In this document: piece by piece, positions 37,800 through 52,700 of the stretch | How the letters are laid out: each line of letters begins with the position of its first letter | How positions within the stretch are numbered: the stretch's first letter is position 1 | From: Amblyornis subalaris | Lineage: Eukaryota; Chordata; Aves; Passeriformes; Ptilonorhynchidae | DNA: 64,000 nt | Direction: 5' to 3' | Assembly: GCA_018881555.1 (NCBI GenBank) | Contig: JACAXG010000034.1 | Span: 2,180,615 to 2,244,614 of the forward strand | Notes under the pieces: model-generated | What the model was told of the DNA's origin: nothing | Seen by the model: the letters and a program-made list of their open reading frames with translations, nothing else | Database searches by the model: none | Program-made: the position numbers and the translations under genes

Positions 37800-40700
37800 T
37801 GCCATTTTTATGAGTAAAAATTAAAGACAACTATCTTACCAGTAAATGACTTCACAGGTTATATCTGTACCTAACATCNAAGCCACAGAAATCCAGACTG
37901 ATGNTACTGATGCAAATGAATTGTAGATGTAATTCCACTGGAATTAGCATAAAAACTGCTTAAACCTCAATATTTCATAGGCATGTATTTTGTTCTTTCC
38001 CCCTCACTTTTTTAATAGTCAAGTTTTTTTTCAATTATTTCCTTTTTCCAAATACTTTATGCAGAAAAAAAATGCCTTTAAAAATACAAGAAGGCAGTCT
38101 GTGGTTAGCTCACCACTATTAATATTTGAAAAGTCAGCATCCCATTATGGGTTTGAGTTTCTGTATGCATGGAAATATCTAACTGCTTTAATATCAAGGT
38201 GAATGTATGAGCAATTCCAAGCCCTTTTTGGATAAGGGATATGTAAGGAATTAAAAATAATGACAAGACAGCAGTGAAATTAAATTATTTTTTGGCACAA
38301 GCCTTTATCATAAGGGATAATGAGGAAATTTCTATTCCGAGAGCATTTCTTATAGGAATTCACAGTGCAGACTTAACAGAGATTGAACACTTTACAAAGG
38401 AAATAATAGAGCAACCTGAGAAATGCAAGTGCAGTGAATCGCCACCATATGGTTCTTGTTCCAGTGTTCCGAAAGAAATGAACTATGGAATAGCAAAGTT
38501 CCTGAACAGTAATTTAATGAACTTAAAAGTATCAGCACTTCTTGAGTTTGGAGCCCTCTTATTTAACCTGACTCTTCCATTGGAGCCAAGAGAGATCTCA
38601 AAATACAGAGCCAGGGGAATAACTTTAGCCTGAAGAAGCTACTTGAGAGTCTAATTAAGCATAAAATAGTGTAATTATNTTTTAATTGGTTCAAATTAGA
38701 GCAACTTGTGCAAGAAACAATAATGCCTTTGCAACCAATTACGNGTGTTTGAGTAAAAAACGGTAGGGAGATGTGACCAAACAGCTCGGTGCAAAGCCTG
38801 TGCCTTGTCATGCACCTTGTGCACCAGCACAAGCACCTGCAGAACCACAAAGAAAAATGTTACAGGACTTTTAGTTGTTTTTTGTTTCCAGAAATTGGCA
38901 GATAATCGATCTCGAGAAATGAGCTAAACAATAAAAAAAGTAAATGACAACTCTACNTTGTAAATTTTCACATTCAAATCATTTTCAGATCCATTTCAAT
39001 TACACCCACTCAATCAGGTGCACATTTCTCTTGCTTGGTACAGCAAACGTTTACCTTGGCAGAAGTGGNATGCATGGTCAGAAACAAACCTGTGATATGC
39101 TGCGGGAACATCCCAGTTCAGGGTTTCAGCCCCAGTTGATGGGTTTTCCTGCAGGTAATGGAATGCCTTCTCCAGGCCTCTTACTGCACGCAGTTATCCC
39201 TTTTCTCTAAATCCTAAGGTGCAAAGTTTTTGCTCACCCTTATTATGCATCTCTGTATCTTCTTGTGTAGATGAATTTTGCTTCCAACTCCCTGATAGTT
39301 ACCCATTTTTTTCAGAGAAACTCTNATCTATTCACAGCTCTCACTGCATGGCTCTGGTTGGGGTTTTTCCCTTTACAATGNAATCAGCTTATGCTGTTGA
39401 CATACTCCATAATTTCACAGACCTTGTGTGCCTTGGTATCAACATACCAATAAAATACTTTAATAACAGGAGAAGTCTCAGAGAAATCTCTCCCTTAAAT
39501 GTTTATTCTGCCACATTAAACTATGAGAAGGGAGGGAGAGAATTACTTTGCAGCCAGAAAATTCATGAGGAGTTGACTGATTGCAGTCTTCCAGAGGAAG
39601 CATGAAACAGGCAATTCAGCCTTTGCTTTCAAAGGGAATTTGAATTAACTTATGAAGCTGGTCAGGTACATCTGTGATGTTGACAGGACCAGCCTTCCAA
39701 TTCCAGATTGTAGCTACTTGAAAACTCATCTGACAGAGTGATCTGGGTTGAGATCTCCCTCAGCATTAATCAGCAAGGTGTTTAGTATCCCCTGGAGGAT
39801 GGATAAATGAGTTATCATCCTTCTTCNTTCCCCAAAAATTTCAAAGATGATATTTTGAGCTTAACTCTGGAATAGCACTTTTTAAAATATCTTTGAACTG
39901 TCATTGGAGAGATAAAAAAACCAAAACATTCTAAACTACTAGCCAATTTCCAGGACTGGTGAAATTAAAAAGGATGGCATCCTTTTTCAACCTAAAGGAG
40001 ACCAATTTGTTGCTGCTTGTTTTTATTGAAGACCCAGGAAAATAAATAGTCTTATGACTACCTTGTGAAAAGTGTACTAAAATACCAGAAGCCAGGAAAA
40101 GGAGACCCTATAAAAAAAGTACCTGAAAAAGTTAAAAAGGGGAGAAAGTGAAAACAAACCATTAAAACCATAAAATAGTACAGATTTTCATTACAGCAGT
40201 TGTAAAAGACTAGAGCAGGTGTATGATTCAGGTTGCATAAAACAAAAGTATTTAAATCAATGAAAAGGTCTTATAAATTGTCATTAAAAGTCTTTGTGCC
40301 TGCACAGGTTCAGTTACAAAAATGTTTGCAATGAAACATTATTTAACTGCCTGAGAACAATTCTAAGGTGCTTTTAACAGTGCTCTTTGGAAGCTGCAAA
40401 TAGCAGTAAATCTGCAGCACAAAACCACCTCTGCTAATTTGGACCTACACAGTTCTAATATTCCTTTACCTATTTTGTCTGAGCATAACTCATACTAACC
40501 TGAAAGACAAAAACCTAATTTGCTACACTGNTAGAGACTGAGTAGAAGTGAGAGTTGTTACTTCCGCACATCTGGTTTGTATACAGCCACTAAAAGCTTC
40601 TATTGATCCACTTTGGGTGTATTGGAGTATCCTTCCTGATCTTAAAGGACTCTTTAAAATTCACGTTGGCATGTCTGCCAGCAGCATAATAAAATGAAGT

Positions 40701-43425
40701 AAGAGGGGAAACAAGCTTTTGTTACATTAGAAGATAAAAGAATAAAACCACTACAAAAGTCCACAAGAGGAATCTGACAACTTGCATCTTTTGTAAAATT
40801 TATAGTTATAAATTATACTTGAAATATTGTCTAGAATTCCAATTACTTCACAGGCAGAATGGCTCTTAGGAGGGAAATCAGAGAAGAACGAATATTCTTG
40901 AAGGACTGACACTAGTTGAGGCAGAATTACAATGCCAAGAGAGAAACCCTAGCCTTACTCCAAACAAATAGTAAACTCCTACTAGTTTTGTTAATTTAAC
41001 ATAAAAAACTCTCCATTCCAAAAGCATTAATGGCAGCAGCAGCATGGCACACCCTTGTCAGAAAGAAGCCAACTTCTCTGTAAAAGCAGTCATTAGGGAA
41101 AAATATTCAGTGTATAAAAACATTGCCTTTCATTGCAGTTTTGCATGGAAGGTTATGCAACATAATTCAAATGTAACATTAAAATCCTCTCTAAAGAGCA
41201 CAATGATCACTCAGCTGNGTCTGTAGGCAACTGCAGCAAAGATAAAGATTATTATGTTATAAATGCTACGAGAAGATTTTCTGTGACTGAGAATTTTACC
41301 TATTGCACTTTGTTCTGGAAATCAAATGGCTATCTAAAACAGAATATATTTTGAAGTTCAGAACTAATTTCCAAAAATCAATAATCAAATTTATGCCCAA
41401 GACTCTGTGTAATCTCATTAAAACTCTTTTTCTGCCCATCATCACTTTCCTGTACTTGGCTACAAATTACCAAACCACAAAAACCACTGCATCAAAATGA
41501 AGACCTGGAATCAAACTTTCCAAGTGAGCAGGTCCCAGGGCCTGCCAGGAAACACGGTGCTATCCAAAGGCTAGGACTTGTGTGGCAGTCCTTCTGTCAC
41601 CCGTGACCCTTTGCCATCTGAGCCACAAGGAGCACAAACTCCTACCCCAAACCTCACAGAGGTGGAAGCCTGTTCAGTCCTCCCTCTCCAAGCTAAGGCT
41701 CACGAGCTGCTGGTCACAAACTTCAAAATCCAGTCCAGTATTTCCCTTTCCTTAAGCAGGCAGAGAGGAGGAACATCTGGCGAGCAGAAGAGCTTTATTT
41801 CTTCAACCATCAATTATTCTGCCAGATACTGCCCACAGTCCCAGTTTTTTTCCCCCAAAAAGTGCAGGGCATCAGAAGGCAGCAATGCCTGGCCACATGC
41901 TCTTTCTCATAACTGCTGGGAAACAGGATCAAGAGGAAAATTTGATTGAATTCCTCTTTAGCTTAGCTCCCATGTATCCTTCTGTGCAGTTCCACCTCTT
42001 GTACGACTTTCCCTAGGAACTAATATTGTAACCAGGAGCTAAAGTAGTGTACTATGAAAACAGAAATAACACATTTAACAAAGATTCCATGCAATGAATG
42101 CTATTTAATGACACCAGTCTACAACTTTTGTAATACCTGGTTTAGAGATGTTTCACGGGACACGAAAGACAAAATTTACAATAGCTCCAGTGGTTGTAAG
42201 AAGTAACAGATTGCTCTGGAGAGAATACAGTGCACATTTACAAACAGCACAGCTGCTGCTGGGGCCTCTGAACTGCCTCNTACTGACTGCTCCAGTGGTC
42301 TGTACTGTTCCAACCCAAAACACAGATGCATTTATTATTGTTCACCTTCAGCCAACACAATGCCTGGCTTTCTTTCTGTTTTGTTTTGGTTTTTTTCCAC
42401 TCTCAATGANGAAGCAGCATAAATCAACATCCCAGAAGCATCATTGCACCCACTAAATGGCCAATTAGAAAGCTTTAGCTGGAAGAAAGACTCACCTTAA
42501 AAATNACCCCTATGAACCTCAGCTGAGAACTTAGTAGCTTTTATACTATTAATATTATTCATTAAAACAATCAATTTGCTAAAACAAATAGTCCTGGAGT
42601 TTATGAAGTAAATCCTTTCAATTTTCAAAATATTTCATAGAAGTTGTAATATTTTTGATGGTTTTGAGCTCAAGCTTTAGAAATCAAAATCTTCNATGTT
42701 TTAGGTTGATTCTATTTGCAAACATAAAGTATATTGCCAAAAAATAACAGTAAAAAGGATCAAATTTTAAGATCGTGTTTTGACAGAGTTCAGCAATGTT
42801 TTTCCAGTTTTCTTACGTAAAATTGAGGGGATCTTATTTTAAACTTAAGCATCTCCGTGGCAAGAGATGCTTTACTAAAGTAAAGTTAAATTCTCTGGCA
42901 AGAGAAGTTTTATTAAAAGTGCAGAGATCAGANAAATCAAAGAAAATTGTCTACCAATTTAAACCTCAAACTTCAAATTACTGACTGCAATACCTAATAA
43001 AATTTAAGAATTTGACTTAAATTAAAATTCTGTTCAAAAAATAGACATCTCAAGAAAACAAAGTAAAATCAGAATCACAAGATGCTTTCAAGTGGGAAAT
43101 GAGAATTAAGAAAACTACTCTGATATTTTAGCAAATATGAGATAGTCTGGGGAGGGAAGGGTTTGCAAACAGAATAACTCAATATCATTTGGGGATCATA
43201 AGTCAGTTATGAATTTTTTGCAATTTAATGTAATATACCACACAATGTGACCCATATAACATGAACTAATCATCTTAGTTATTAAAGTGAATAATTACAG
43301 GTGTTAAACCAGTGGCCCTTGTCACTCATAAAGAGATAATTGGGTTTTTTCGTTCCTGACTGATGCTTGCAGAGCTAGATTCAACACTTACACCAGAATT
43401 CTGATCATTATTTTTCCCTCTGCAG
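37800..43425. other. Unique AT-rich noncoding DNA, 5.6 kb
   Basis: No gene or transposon was recognised. A 119-codon open frame at 38274-38633 (plus) has no recognisable domain; it is followed by an AT-rich block (38640-38760) with two TAATTA sites at 38652-38657 and 38672-38677. Other open frames of 120-130 codons (39219-39605, 41578-41949) are also without recognisable features and are within chance expectation. Confidence 0.5.
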
Positions 43426-46400
43426 AAAAGACAGTGGTGATGAACCAAGACAGAAAAGAGGTGTCTGAGCGCCGAACTGGGGGCACTGACAGAGCAGACT
43501 CAGGAATGTCTGTCCACAGAAAGTGACCTTGACAAAAACTGCGAACAAAGAAGAGCNTCAGCAGCTGCTGTTTGTGTGAGTCGTGACAAAAAGCAGCAGC
43601 AGTAGGTGACCAGGAAGGAACACGTCAATTAGGGTGAGAAGTGCTGCACAGATGGGTTAGGAAAGTGCAGACACATCAAAATCTGAGACACCGTCAGAAC
43701 AATGTCTTTGTTTCAAGTACAAGGCTTGGGAGCAAACTTTTAAAGTGTGACACTGTGAAATGTTCTCTGTCCCAGATCCTCAGCAGCCTGCCCACTGGTG
43801 CAAGACTGCTTGCACTGTTTAATGGGGTCTGGCACCGGGAAACCCAAGGAGGAAACCTCTGGCACTTAAGAGCCACAACACCAAGTGGGAGCATCTGCGG
43901 GACAGAGCTCGACCATGGTTGTGAATTCAGGAATCAAAAAAGGGAGCACCAAGGTCAGAGCAGGTACGGTGAGATTAACAACAAAAATAATCGACTTCAT
44001 TTGGATGAAAAAGGAAGTTTGACTGTAAATAAAGAGTCTCTATATTCTTGGAACATAACTTGTTATGGATAATTGCCTGAGGAAGCCCGGGAAGCGAGTG
44101 TGTGTATGTGGGTGGGCGTGGTCTCAGCAGGCACCACTCTGAAGTCTCTGACGGCCACAGGAGATTAAGGCCAGTCAAAACCACCACTTTTCACCAAAAC
44201 CAACTTTCTTTACCCTTCCTCTTTGGGCATCATATGTTGCTCAAAGAACTGCTGAACATACAGTGTTGCAACAACTTTAAAAAGCAGACTAGAAAAAAAG
44301 AAGACGGGGCTAAATTTTAAGGACAAAAATCTTTGAGATTCAATGACAGAGGTTCGTGTGATTTTTGGATTATCCTCAGACCTCAGACAGATGTTTCATG
44401 ACATGGCAGAAGGAATTAATACTGTGAAGCAACAAAAAAAACCAGAATTGTATATATTTCTAGAGATCAAGATTTAGGCTGGAAGGCAACATTAATCTTG
44501 AAAGTCTATATAAAATGGTAAAGCAAGATTTGAGAGTCATTAAGGGAGCTCTTTTAGCAGACAAAATACAATCCTTCTGCAAGGTAAATTTACATAACCT
44601 GTAATGTAGGGATTTATTCTATGCCATGTNATAAGAAAATCCATGTTTTATTTTCAAAAAGTCTGAAAGTTCTTTTCCTGATCTGCCTTCTACTATCAAA
44701 CCCTCCTCTTTTTCTTAATGCATTGTATGAAATACAAGTNAAAAAAATACCAATTTGGGCATTTAAAATAAGCACATGCGTCCACAGCCTGAGCATTGTG
44801 TTCATTTCGGCTTGAGCCCGAATTTCTTTTTAAACGTGAGATAGAACACTATCAGATTTTCAAAACTAGGGAGTCAAATTTATATCAAATTGATATAAAC
44901 AACACTATTTTTGCAGGTCTGATAACTGAACTCTTTGATTGGTTTCATCTAGCCCAGCACATGCCTTCCCCTCGCAGAGGCAGCTTTACTTGCACATGTT
45001 TATCTTGAGAACACACATTCACAAAATATCAGCAAATGATCCTGCAGACTCAAGAGTCTGCACTACTGAGTTCCTGTGAGTGCAGACTCCCACTGAATCC
45101 TGCATACATGGATTTACAGGGATTGCATACACTTTAAAGCCATAATTATCTTTTACAGGCAGTGATCATTAGAAAATTATGATTTAGATTTTCAAAGATG
45201 TCTAAGATGACTTGGCAAAAAAACTGCACCAAAATACACCCAGAATTACTCTGATTGCTGCTGATCCTGAGAATATGATTTTTAATGGAATTCATTATGA
45301 AAGATAATCTAGAAATGCCATTATTTCATCGAAGAGAAAACCAAAACCATACTTTATTGTTCAATGGGAAAAAATATTTTAGCCCTTCTTTTTACAACAA
45401 AGTATTGAGAAATTATGCATAATGGAAAAAAGGAAAATCATTCTTGCCACCAGATATAAGCTAACACTGGCCAAAGGCTGTTTGGCATTTGACAAAATGG
45501 GGAAAAAGAAATAGACAAAAAACCTGGTCTTAGATTCGTGGGTCAATTGCAATCAGCCACGATTCCTTTTACAGCTTTTAAAAAAGTTCCCTGTAATGAT
45601 GGACAAAACCACTACAGGCTCATTATTTTCGCTGTAGTAGAGTATGGATATTAAAATTTATGAGTAAAATAAAATTGTCCCCAGGCCATAGATCTTGCAC
45701 ATAATAGGTACTCATTCACTGGGTTCTTTTCNTATTAATGAATGCAGAAAGTACAAGTTAGGCTAAATTACAAGCATATAAATACAGTGAGATGGTTCAG
45801 ATGGCACATAAAATGCAATGTTACACTCAAAATTATTTTTATTACTAGCACAGTGTACAGAAATACATTTCTTCATGTTGATTGTTTCCTTTTGCTTTTG
45901 TCTTTATTTTTGTACCAATTAATCTATATTTAAAATTTCATCAGATGGCACTGCAGTTAGAACAATGATATTAATGGTTTTTAAAAGAAAATTATTTCCC
46001 ATAATCCCCTGCTTGAATTGCAGTCATAACTGGTTTTTGACAGCAGAGCACTTTAAATGCAAGTCCAGGTATTCTGGACATATTCAAATAATACATTCTA
46101 CCTTTCAAAGAGAGTCACTCAAGACTAAATTGTATTTCACAACTCCAAGATTTAGATTGTTGTAATTTAGCTGTGGTATTCTCAGAAAAGTATAAAAAAT
46201 ATTTTNAAAGTTCTTTCTCAAAATAAGTCTTCATTCACATAGCTAGTGTCTAGGGAGATAAGGCAAACTCTGTGAGCACCAATAAAAAGGTTAAAATTTC
46301 ATTCCTCTCTAAAGAAATTTAGGCAGTTAATTCATTTCAGTTTCTTTTCTAAACTTCATCTTAATACCTGTGTGTACAACTCCTTTGGAGATCCTGTCAC

Positions 46401-48154
46401 TCCTTTGGAGCTTTCCTTTCGTTACAGGAAAGACTTTAACAGGGCAAGCTACCTTCTGCATACTGTTTTAATTGGGTATAAGTCAGCTGTGCTAAATTTT
46501 AGTCCTAAATACACTTGCAGGCAAATAAAGCTGCTGCACAACCAGTTACAAGCTATTAGCTTTATGAAGACCTATAATTAAGACAAAAATTTCAAGGTGG
46601 GAATGGGTAAGACCGACATTAGAGCNGTAAATCACAACTTCTTGACCTGTTTTAGCTCTCCTCCGAGTAATTGTTCACTTGTCTTCCAAATGACTGGAGA
46701 ATTTACAAATATTCTAGTCAAGAAAAGAAAGAGTTTCACCACTCACAAGCTTGGAAAGCAAAACTTCTTTAACATTCAAAGGCTCATATGTTTTCACAGA
46801 AGTCTATTGCATTTATGGAATGTATATTACTGTAAGTAATAGAGCCTAAGAGCCATCTTAACTGGAGACNAGTTACATGGACTAGAAGTGTGTGAATAGA
46901 AACACATTAATTGCATCAATCACTGGAGAAAATCCCTGAAAAAAATTACAATTCCTAAACATTTCTCTTGGCTTTAAAAATCAAAACAGAATCAACACTA
47001 TTATAATAATACGTGCACTTCTGGAAGGGCCTCAATCCAACTGTTTCTGTAAGATTTGAGGGGGGCTATAGCTTAGTTGGGTTTGGGGGGCTTTGCTTCT
47101 TTGTTTTCATATTTATAAGAAAGAGAACACAACTGGTTTCAAATCAAGATCCAGCAACTGAGAGTTAGCTCTTCCAGCTGCATACAAAAGCCAGACCCAT
47201 TTTACACCACAGCTTCAGAAACAGGGTATGTTCTCAACAGCTGTTTTATTTTAAAACACACACACACCCGAAGTGTTGCACAAATCTCACTGAAACAATG
47301 CACATCTGGGATCACAGTAGTGGGGCAATATGGAATAAAATGAGATGAAAAAGAGTAAAATTNTACCTAATTTTTGTTTATCCAGTTGTTATGAGGAGTG
47401 TGGAAAAGAAAGGAGAANTTAACAAGATAAAAGATTCTAAAGTAAGAGCAGAAGAAAGCAACGGAGATAATANTAATAATACTGTGTAAAATAATAGGTA
47501 TATTCCTGTATGACTGGAACTGCATTATTAAATTACATTATAGTTACATAGAGTAACAGCAATAATACTGACACAGTAAAGACAGTGGAGGGGAAATATC
47601 TCTGTATTTTGTGTTTTGCTTCCAAAAATGACATTTTCTGAAAGACCTCCCTTAGAGCTGTGTTCTTCTGTCGAGCAGATGGCAGTGCTAGCAAGATGTC
47701 AGCAGGGTACCCAAGTGCTGTAAGAACTGCCCTCTGAGTAAGGTGGCAGCCCTTATATTCCTTTTATATCTTGTTTACACTTCCAATTGTGTCAGAACCA
47801 CTCAAACATACTGAAAGGATTGCTCACAAATTTAAATATTAATAGCATAGCGTAGGGATAAAATGTCGCTTCTTCACTGTGAGAGCTTTGCTTATGTAAA
47901 GGGATGGGGTTGGGTTTTGTTTGGTTCTTTGGTAGTCCAAAGTGGTTTGCAGAGAATTAAAAGTTCCTTCCCTTTCTAAATTATCAGGCCTCAAGGAGGT
48001 TTAACTTAAGCAACTGCAAAACAGCAAGTACTGAACTTCTTATGACAAGAATTGTAATTAATTGATTACAGAAGAGCAAGGCAAACAGATCTTTGCAAAG
48101 TTAGTGACTCATTTAATCAAAAATCACCAAGAATTTAAAAAAAAATTGACAATC
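43426..48154. other. Unique noncoding DNA, 4.7 kb
   Basis: No gene was recognised. Between 43426 and 44100 the sequence is richer in GC, with a possible spliced exon discussed as a finding. A 12-bp palindrome CAGCAGCTGCTG lies at 43559-43570. A 143-codon frame at 43641-44072 (plus) shows no known domain. A very short (AC)6 run sits at 47256-47267. The rest is ordinary AT-rich sequence. Confidence 0.5.
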
Positions 48155-48190
48155 CCACACAAACAAAAACCCCAAACAACAAAACCCAAC
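48155..48190 (+). repeat. A/C-rich low-complexity tract
   Basis: Short tract of A and C only (CACACAAACAAAAACCCC-type units), of the same class as the other A/C tracts. Confidence 0.6.
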
Positions 48191-51100
48191 CTGTCTAGAT
48201 AGAAGGGGGACTGCACCGGCAAAGAAATTCGCTTCTATACACCCTTTAAACAGTTAACCAGAAAGATCAGCACACCAACCTTGACCTCNGGATACGTTAT
48301 CCCCAGCAAACTGGGTCCCAGAGGAATGAATACCTCATAGACAGGCATGGGGGAACAGGTCTCCTGACCATGCAGGTGGCATCTACCTGGTGCTGGAATC
48401 TCCCCAGCCATGGGAAGATGGGATTCAAGGAAGATCTTGGGGGCAAATCTTCAGAATCTACCTTCTCCGCCAGCATGGCCAATCCAGCTATGTCCACGCT
48501 ATTTTCCACAGAACAAGGGCAATCAAGTAGTCTCACACCAGACGTGCTCCAAAGGCAAAGTAGTTATGGACTTTCTTAGGGGGANTGGAAGACTTCAGTA
48601 CCTTTGTACTTTTTAGATGAAAGTGCAGGGACTCTACAAGAAGTGCACTTTTTATTTAAAAGCCTATATTGTTTCACTCTCACCATATGAAAAGAAAAAG
48701 AGGGTGTTGAATCAACCAAGAATTACAGACTGCCTCTTCACTATTTGATTATATGTCTGTCTTTGTTCTCTGCCCTCTGTCACATTTCTTCTGAGTGCCT
48801 TTATTTTTAGTAGATGGGCAATTACTTGGTTTTTTAATTCACAACTGTGCTGTGTCTCTTACTTTTATCTTACCTTTCTTCACCTCCTCTTTGGTTATCT
48901 TTTCACTTTATTCTATTTCTTCCAACTAGTGGAAAGAAAACAACCTGCCAAGCTAAGAGGCAAGTACAAAGAAGAAAGAGCAAAGAATAAAGAATGCTAC
49001 TAATGTTTTTGCAAAGAGATTTCAAAAAAAATTGTCNGTAAAAAAAAACCCCCGAAATTTTGATGTAATCACTCTGAAATATACAATAAAACACCAATAG
49101 ATCTGTAAGTGCTACCCCAAATACTGGCTTGGNTTTTTTTTATATTTTTCCCTTCTGTGGGCTCACTTTACTGTCTTTTAAACCACCACTGGCAGTCACC
49201 AAGTTTCTCAGTAAGATTGTTTTCAGACAGAAAATCTGAACCATAAAAGACAGTCCATGAGAGAAACTGCAAACCAGCTATACCAAGACACCAACACTGC
49301 TGTGAGCATGAACAAACTTAAAGGACTCTGAAAAAAAAAATCTAACATTTATAAATAATAGAGAAGCTACAGAGCATCCTGAGAGATCATGTGGTCCATC
49401 TCACATCTCAAAACACATCAGATATTGAGGCATTTGACACATGCTTTTCTACCTGTTTGGTTAAACCCTGTATGATGGATAGCCCAGACTTTCCTGTCTG
49501 ACAGATTATCCTTGTAGACAGAAAATTCCATTCATGTCTGGGACAGGCAGTCCAACTACACCACAGACAGCACAACTGGCACAACAAGCCCTTTCGAAGT
49601 ACAGCATAGCCTAGTCCTGAGACCAAAAGCTTCACAACCATGGTACTCATTGCTACTGTCTCTGCAAGTGCGTGGATCCTTGGCCAGATTTGCTGCATGG
49701 ATCACAGTCTCAGCCTACATTCTGAAGAGTCTTGACCTTCTTTGTTAGGTTAAGTATCCTTCTTTTAAATTTTCAAATCAGATTTTCAAACCTGAGAATA
49801 TTTCTCCATCTTCCCCACTGTCTTTGGCCCATTGTCTTTCTTGCAATGCAGTACCAAAACGGGCAGTACCTTAGTTGAAAGCCTTACCAGCACTCAGATG
49901 AAAGAATTCCCTTTGCTTCTGTCACAGCTCTCCTATCCATAATACACATCCAAGAAGAATNCAGGGGTGATTTTCTGTTACTAGCATGAATACACAATTT
50001 ATCATTAGAAAATTACTTCTCCCTGCCCCAAGATACCTTACAGAGATAAACAAATAAAAATTAAAAAGGAGAGAGAGACACCCACATCAAATACTGCTTT
50101 TCTTTTCAATGAACAACTGATCCATTGCAGACCCATTCATGCATTATGAATGTCCAGATAAGCAAAAAGCTTTTCCTCTGCAAATTAAGATAGGATATAT
50201 GAGCTTAAGGCAGATTGGTGCACTCAACTGCTAAGCACCCCTTAGTCCCCAAACCTTTTGGCAATTCAAAGCTCTCCTCTTTTATAAAGGGCTAGGACTT
50301 CCAAGGTAGCTGAGGACTGAATGGAGACTGGTAGACTTTCAAGTGTTATTGGTCAGCTCTAGCCCTGAGGAAGGCANGTATGCCAGAAACTCACAAATTC
50401 AAAGTGGAAAAAGCCTTGGAAAAATTATTTGCCTTCAACTTTACATATCCTGCATACAGACACAACTGCAATCTTAAGGAGAACACTACCAATTTACACA
50501 AATTGCAAATATCTCCCTTTTTAATAAATAAAAGATCAATACATGCTTTGAAATCATCCTTCCATCCTGTCTTTTGCTAACCCTTTACCCAGAGAAGCTG
50601 ATGTTACGAAATAACGTAACTTCTATTTCATCATCTTATATGCAGAAAGAAAGAATCTCTTTATCATTATCATNGACAATGGGACTCAGTGCAGCTTCTT
50701 AAGTATTTAATAAAGCGGGCTCTTTTCTTTCAGGCACAGTAAATTTGAGTCTTTCTTTTGTTTCTTCCCACTTTCCTTAACACTTCATAAAGATTAATGA
50801 ACACTGTGGTTTATGTACCTTATCCCTGAAGAAGCATGACCTTCAAGGCAGTTATGAAATGGAAGTCAAGAATTGCTCTGTCTTCATTAGTTTTATATTA
50901 AGCTAATCTGTTGTGGCTTTGGTTGGTAGTGGTTTGAGGTTTTTTTCTAATTGTAGTTAACTATCTGAATACAACTGTTANGGGGTTTTACTTCCATTAC
51001 CTTTTAACATGAAGTTGTTTTTTCACAAGCAAACAGAGACCATTTCTCAGAGCACATGGAGACATTTCACACTTCCTGAGTGAGGGCACAGCTGGTGCAT

Positions 51101-52700
51101 CACTCACCAGCCATCACCGACAGCAACATTGTACTAAATTGGTGTTAAATTATTCACCAAGCTCTGTGTAAAAGAAAGTTTAGATATCTTTCTGGAAAAT
51201 GCTATTAATACCTAAAGAACCAGCATATGAAATAAAACCTGCTGAACACATCTCTGTGTACATACCNAACAGATCTCACTAAAAAAACTATTGTTGTGTT
51301 TCAACAAATGAAGCCCTGAGGTACCCTAAAACTGTAAGTAAGTGTTTTGAATACTGGTTTTGTCTTTGGTTTTATAGCAAGGTTGTTAAACATACATACA
51401 GAGATACATCTATTTAAAGTGTTCAAATTGATATCCTCTGATTTTATATAAAAATAAAAATGATTCCACTTTTTTTACTACTGCAGTACTAAAGCACTCC
51501 GAACTAGATTTTTTCCTTTCTGCTGCAGCATCAGAAAAAAAAATTCAATTTTCAGTCACATATCAGTATCACAGTCCGACTTTCAAAATTGAATCTCACA
51601 AAAGTAGTCAACTGTTAAAAGCTCTGAAGTATTTTTAAAGTCTACAAACATACATACAAGTATATCTTGCCTGAAATTACTACAGCAATAACCACAAAAT
51701 TAGGATAACATATAAAATCACACAAATAATATTGCATTTCAGAACACAATTTTAACAACACAGTTTCAAGTTGCAGCAGACTATTTTAATTTCTCTAGAC
51801 ACAATTTTTCCTTCCTAGCACTCTTTCATTTCAGAAGCATAAACCCAATAGGAGAGGTATCACTGCCTCAATCCCATAGTCCTCCATTCCTCTTATCTTT
51901 GTTTCATAAGCAGAAGGTATCAAGGCACATCTCAGCCAAAATTTCACATAAAACAAAAGGAGATGCAAGAAGTCTGTGCAGTCACTTGCTCCCTCCCCGC
52001 CCCCTCATCTGAGGGGGAATTTTTATTCAGTCTGTTACTCCTTGGCTATCTGAATAGCAAGGCCTTCATTGCTTTCCTTTACCATGAGAGATGAGAGCTC
52101 ATTTTCTGAGAAACTAATTTTGAAATTACTTGTAGATGCAGTAATTTAAAGCAGAAGAAAAAAATCAAGGCAAAGTTATGAATAGGCATTTTCTAATTTC
52201 CATTTTCTCTTCAAGATAGATTCCTTTTTTATGCAATGTGAAAGNCAGAAAACAGAGCTCATTGCCACAGTGCATAACCAGCTCTGAGAGCATCACGACT
52301 TTGCCCCAGCAGTGACAGGGCAGAGACAATACTGCTTATTAGCACAAGGGAGATTCATTACTATCACCAAAGAAGCAACATCTCCTACTCATAAATCCAC
52401 AGGTAATCTTACATTGTTATAGCTGCAGTGCCTGTGCTTCCTTTTTGTCACTTATAAAAATAGTTTTTATTACAGTCTATTCTGGGTGAAGGTCAAGCGA
52501 GAGAGACAGGATTGGAAAGTTAAGTCTTTCAAATGGAGACAGCACATAATGCAAATTCCTTTAATACAAGTTCTCCTGCCTGCAGTATGAGCCTTGACCT
52601 AGAAAACCCCTGCATCTTGAGCATTTCAGGGTTGGAAATAATTCAGTCTATATGCAAGAATTTACTAAAGATGTTTCTGACCTCAACTGTACATGGACGT
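48191..52700. other. Unique AT-rich noncoding DNA, 4.5 kb
   Basis: No gene or clear transposon was recognised. The segment 49378-49740 is slightly richer in GC and has one block loosely similar to an antisense CR1 terminus, but too weakly to call. A TTACG/CGTAA inverted pair lies at 50604-50619. Confidence 0.55.

Noticed and set aside
39219..39605. 128-codon plus-strand open frame
   Set aside because: Contains unknown residues and no recognisable domain; a second frame on the same strand overlaps it.
43641..44072. 143-codon plus-strand open frame
   Set aside because: No recognisable motif, signal peptide or membrane segment. A minus-strand frame is open in the same place, so nothing separates it from chance.
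49378..49740. Possible further antisense CR1 fragment
   Set aside because: Only a short block (GAGATCATGTGGTCCATCTC) resembles the CR1 terminus, and the following sequence does not continue the family pattern.
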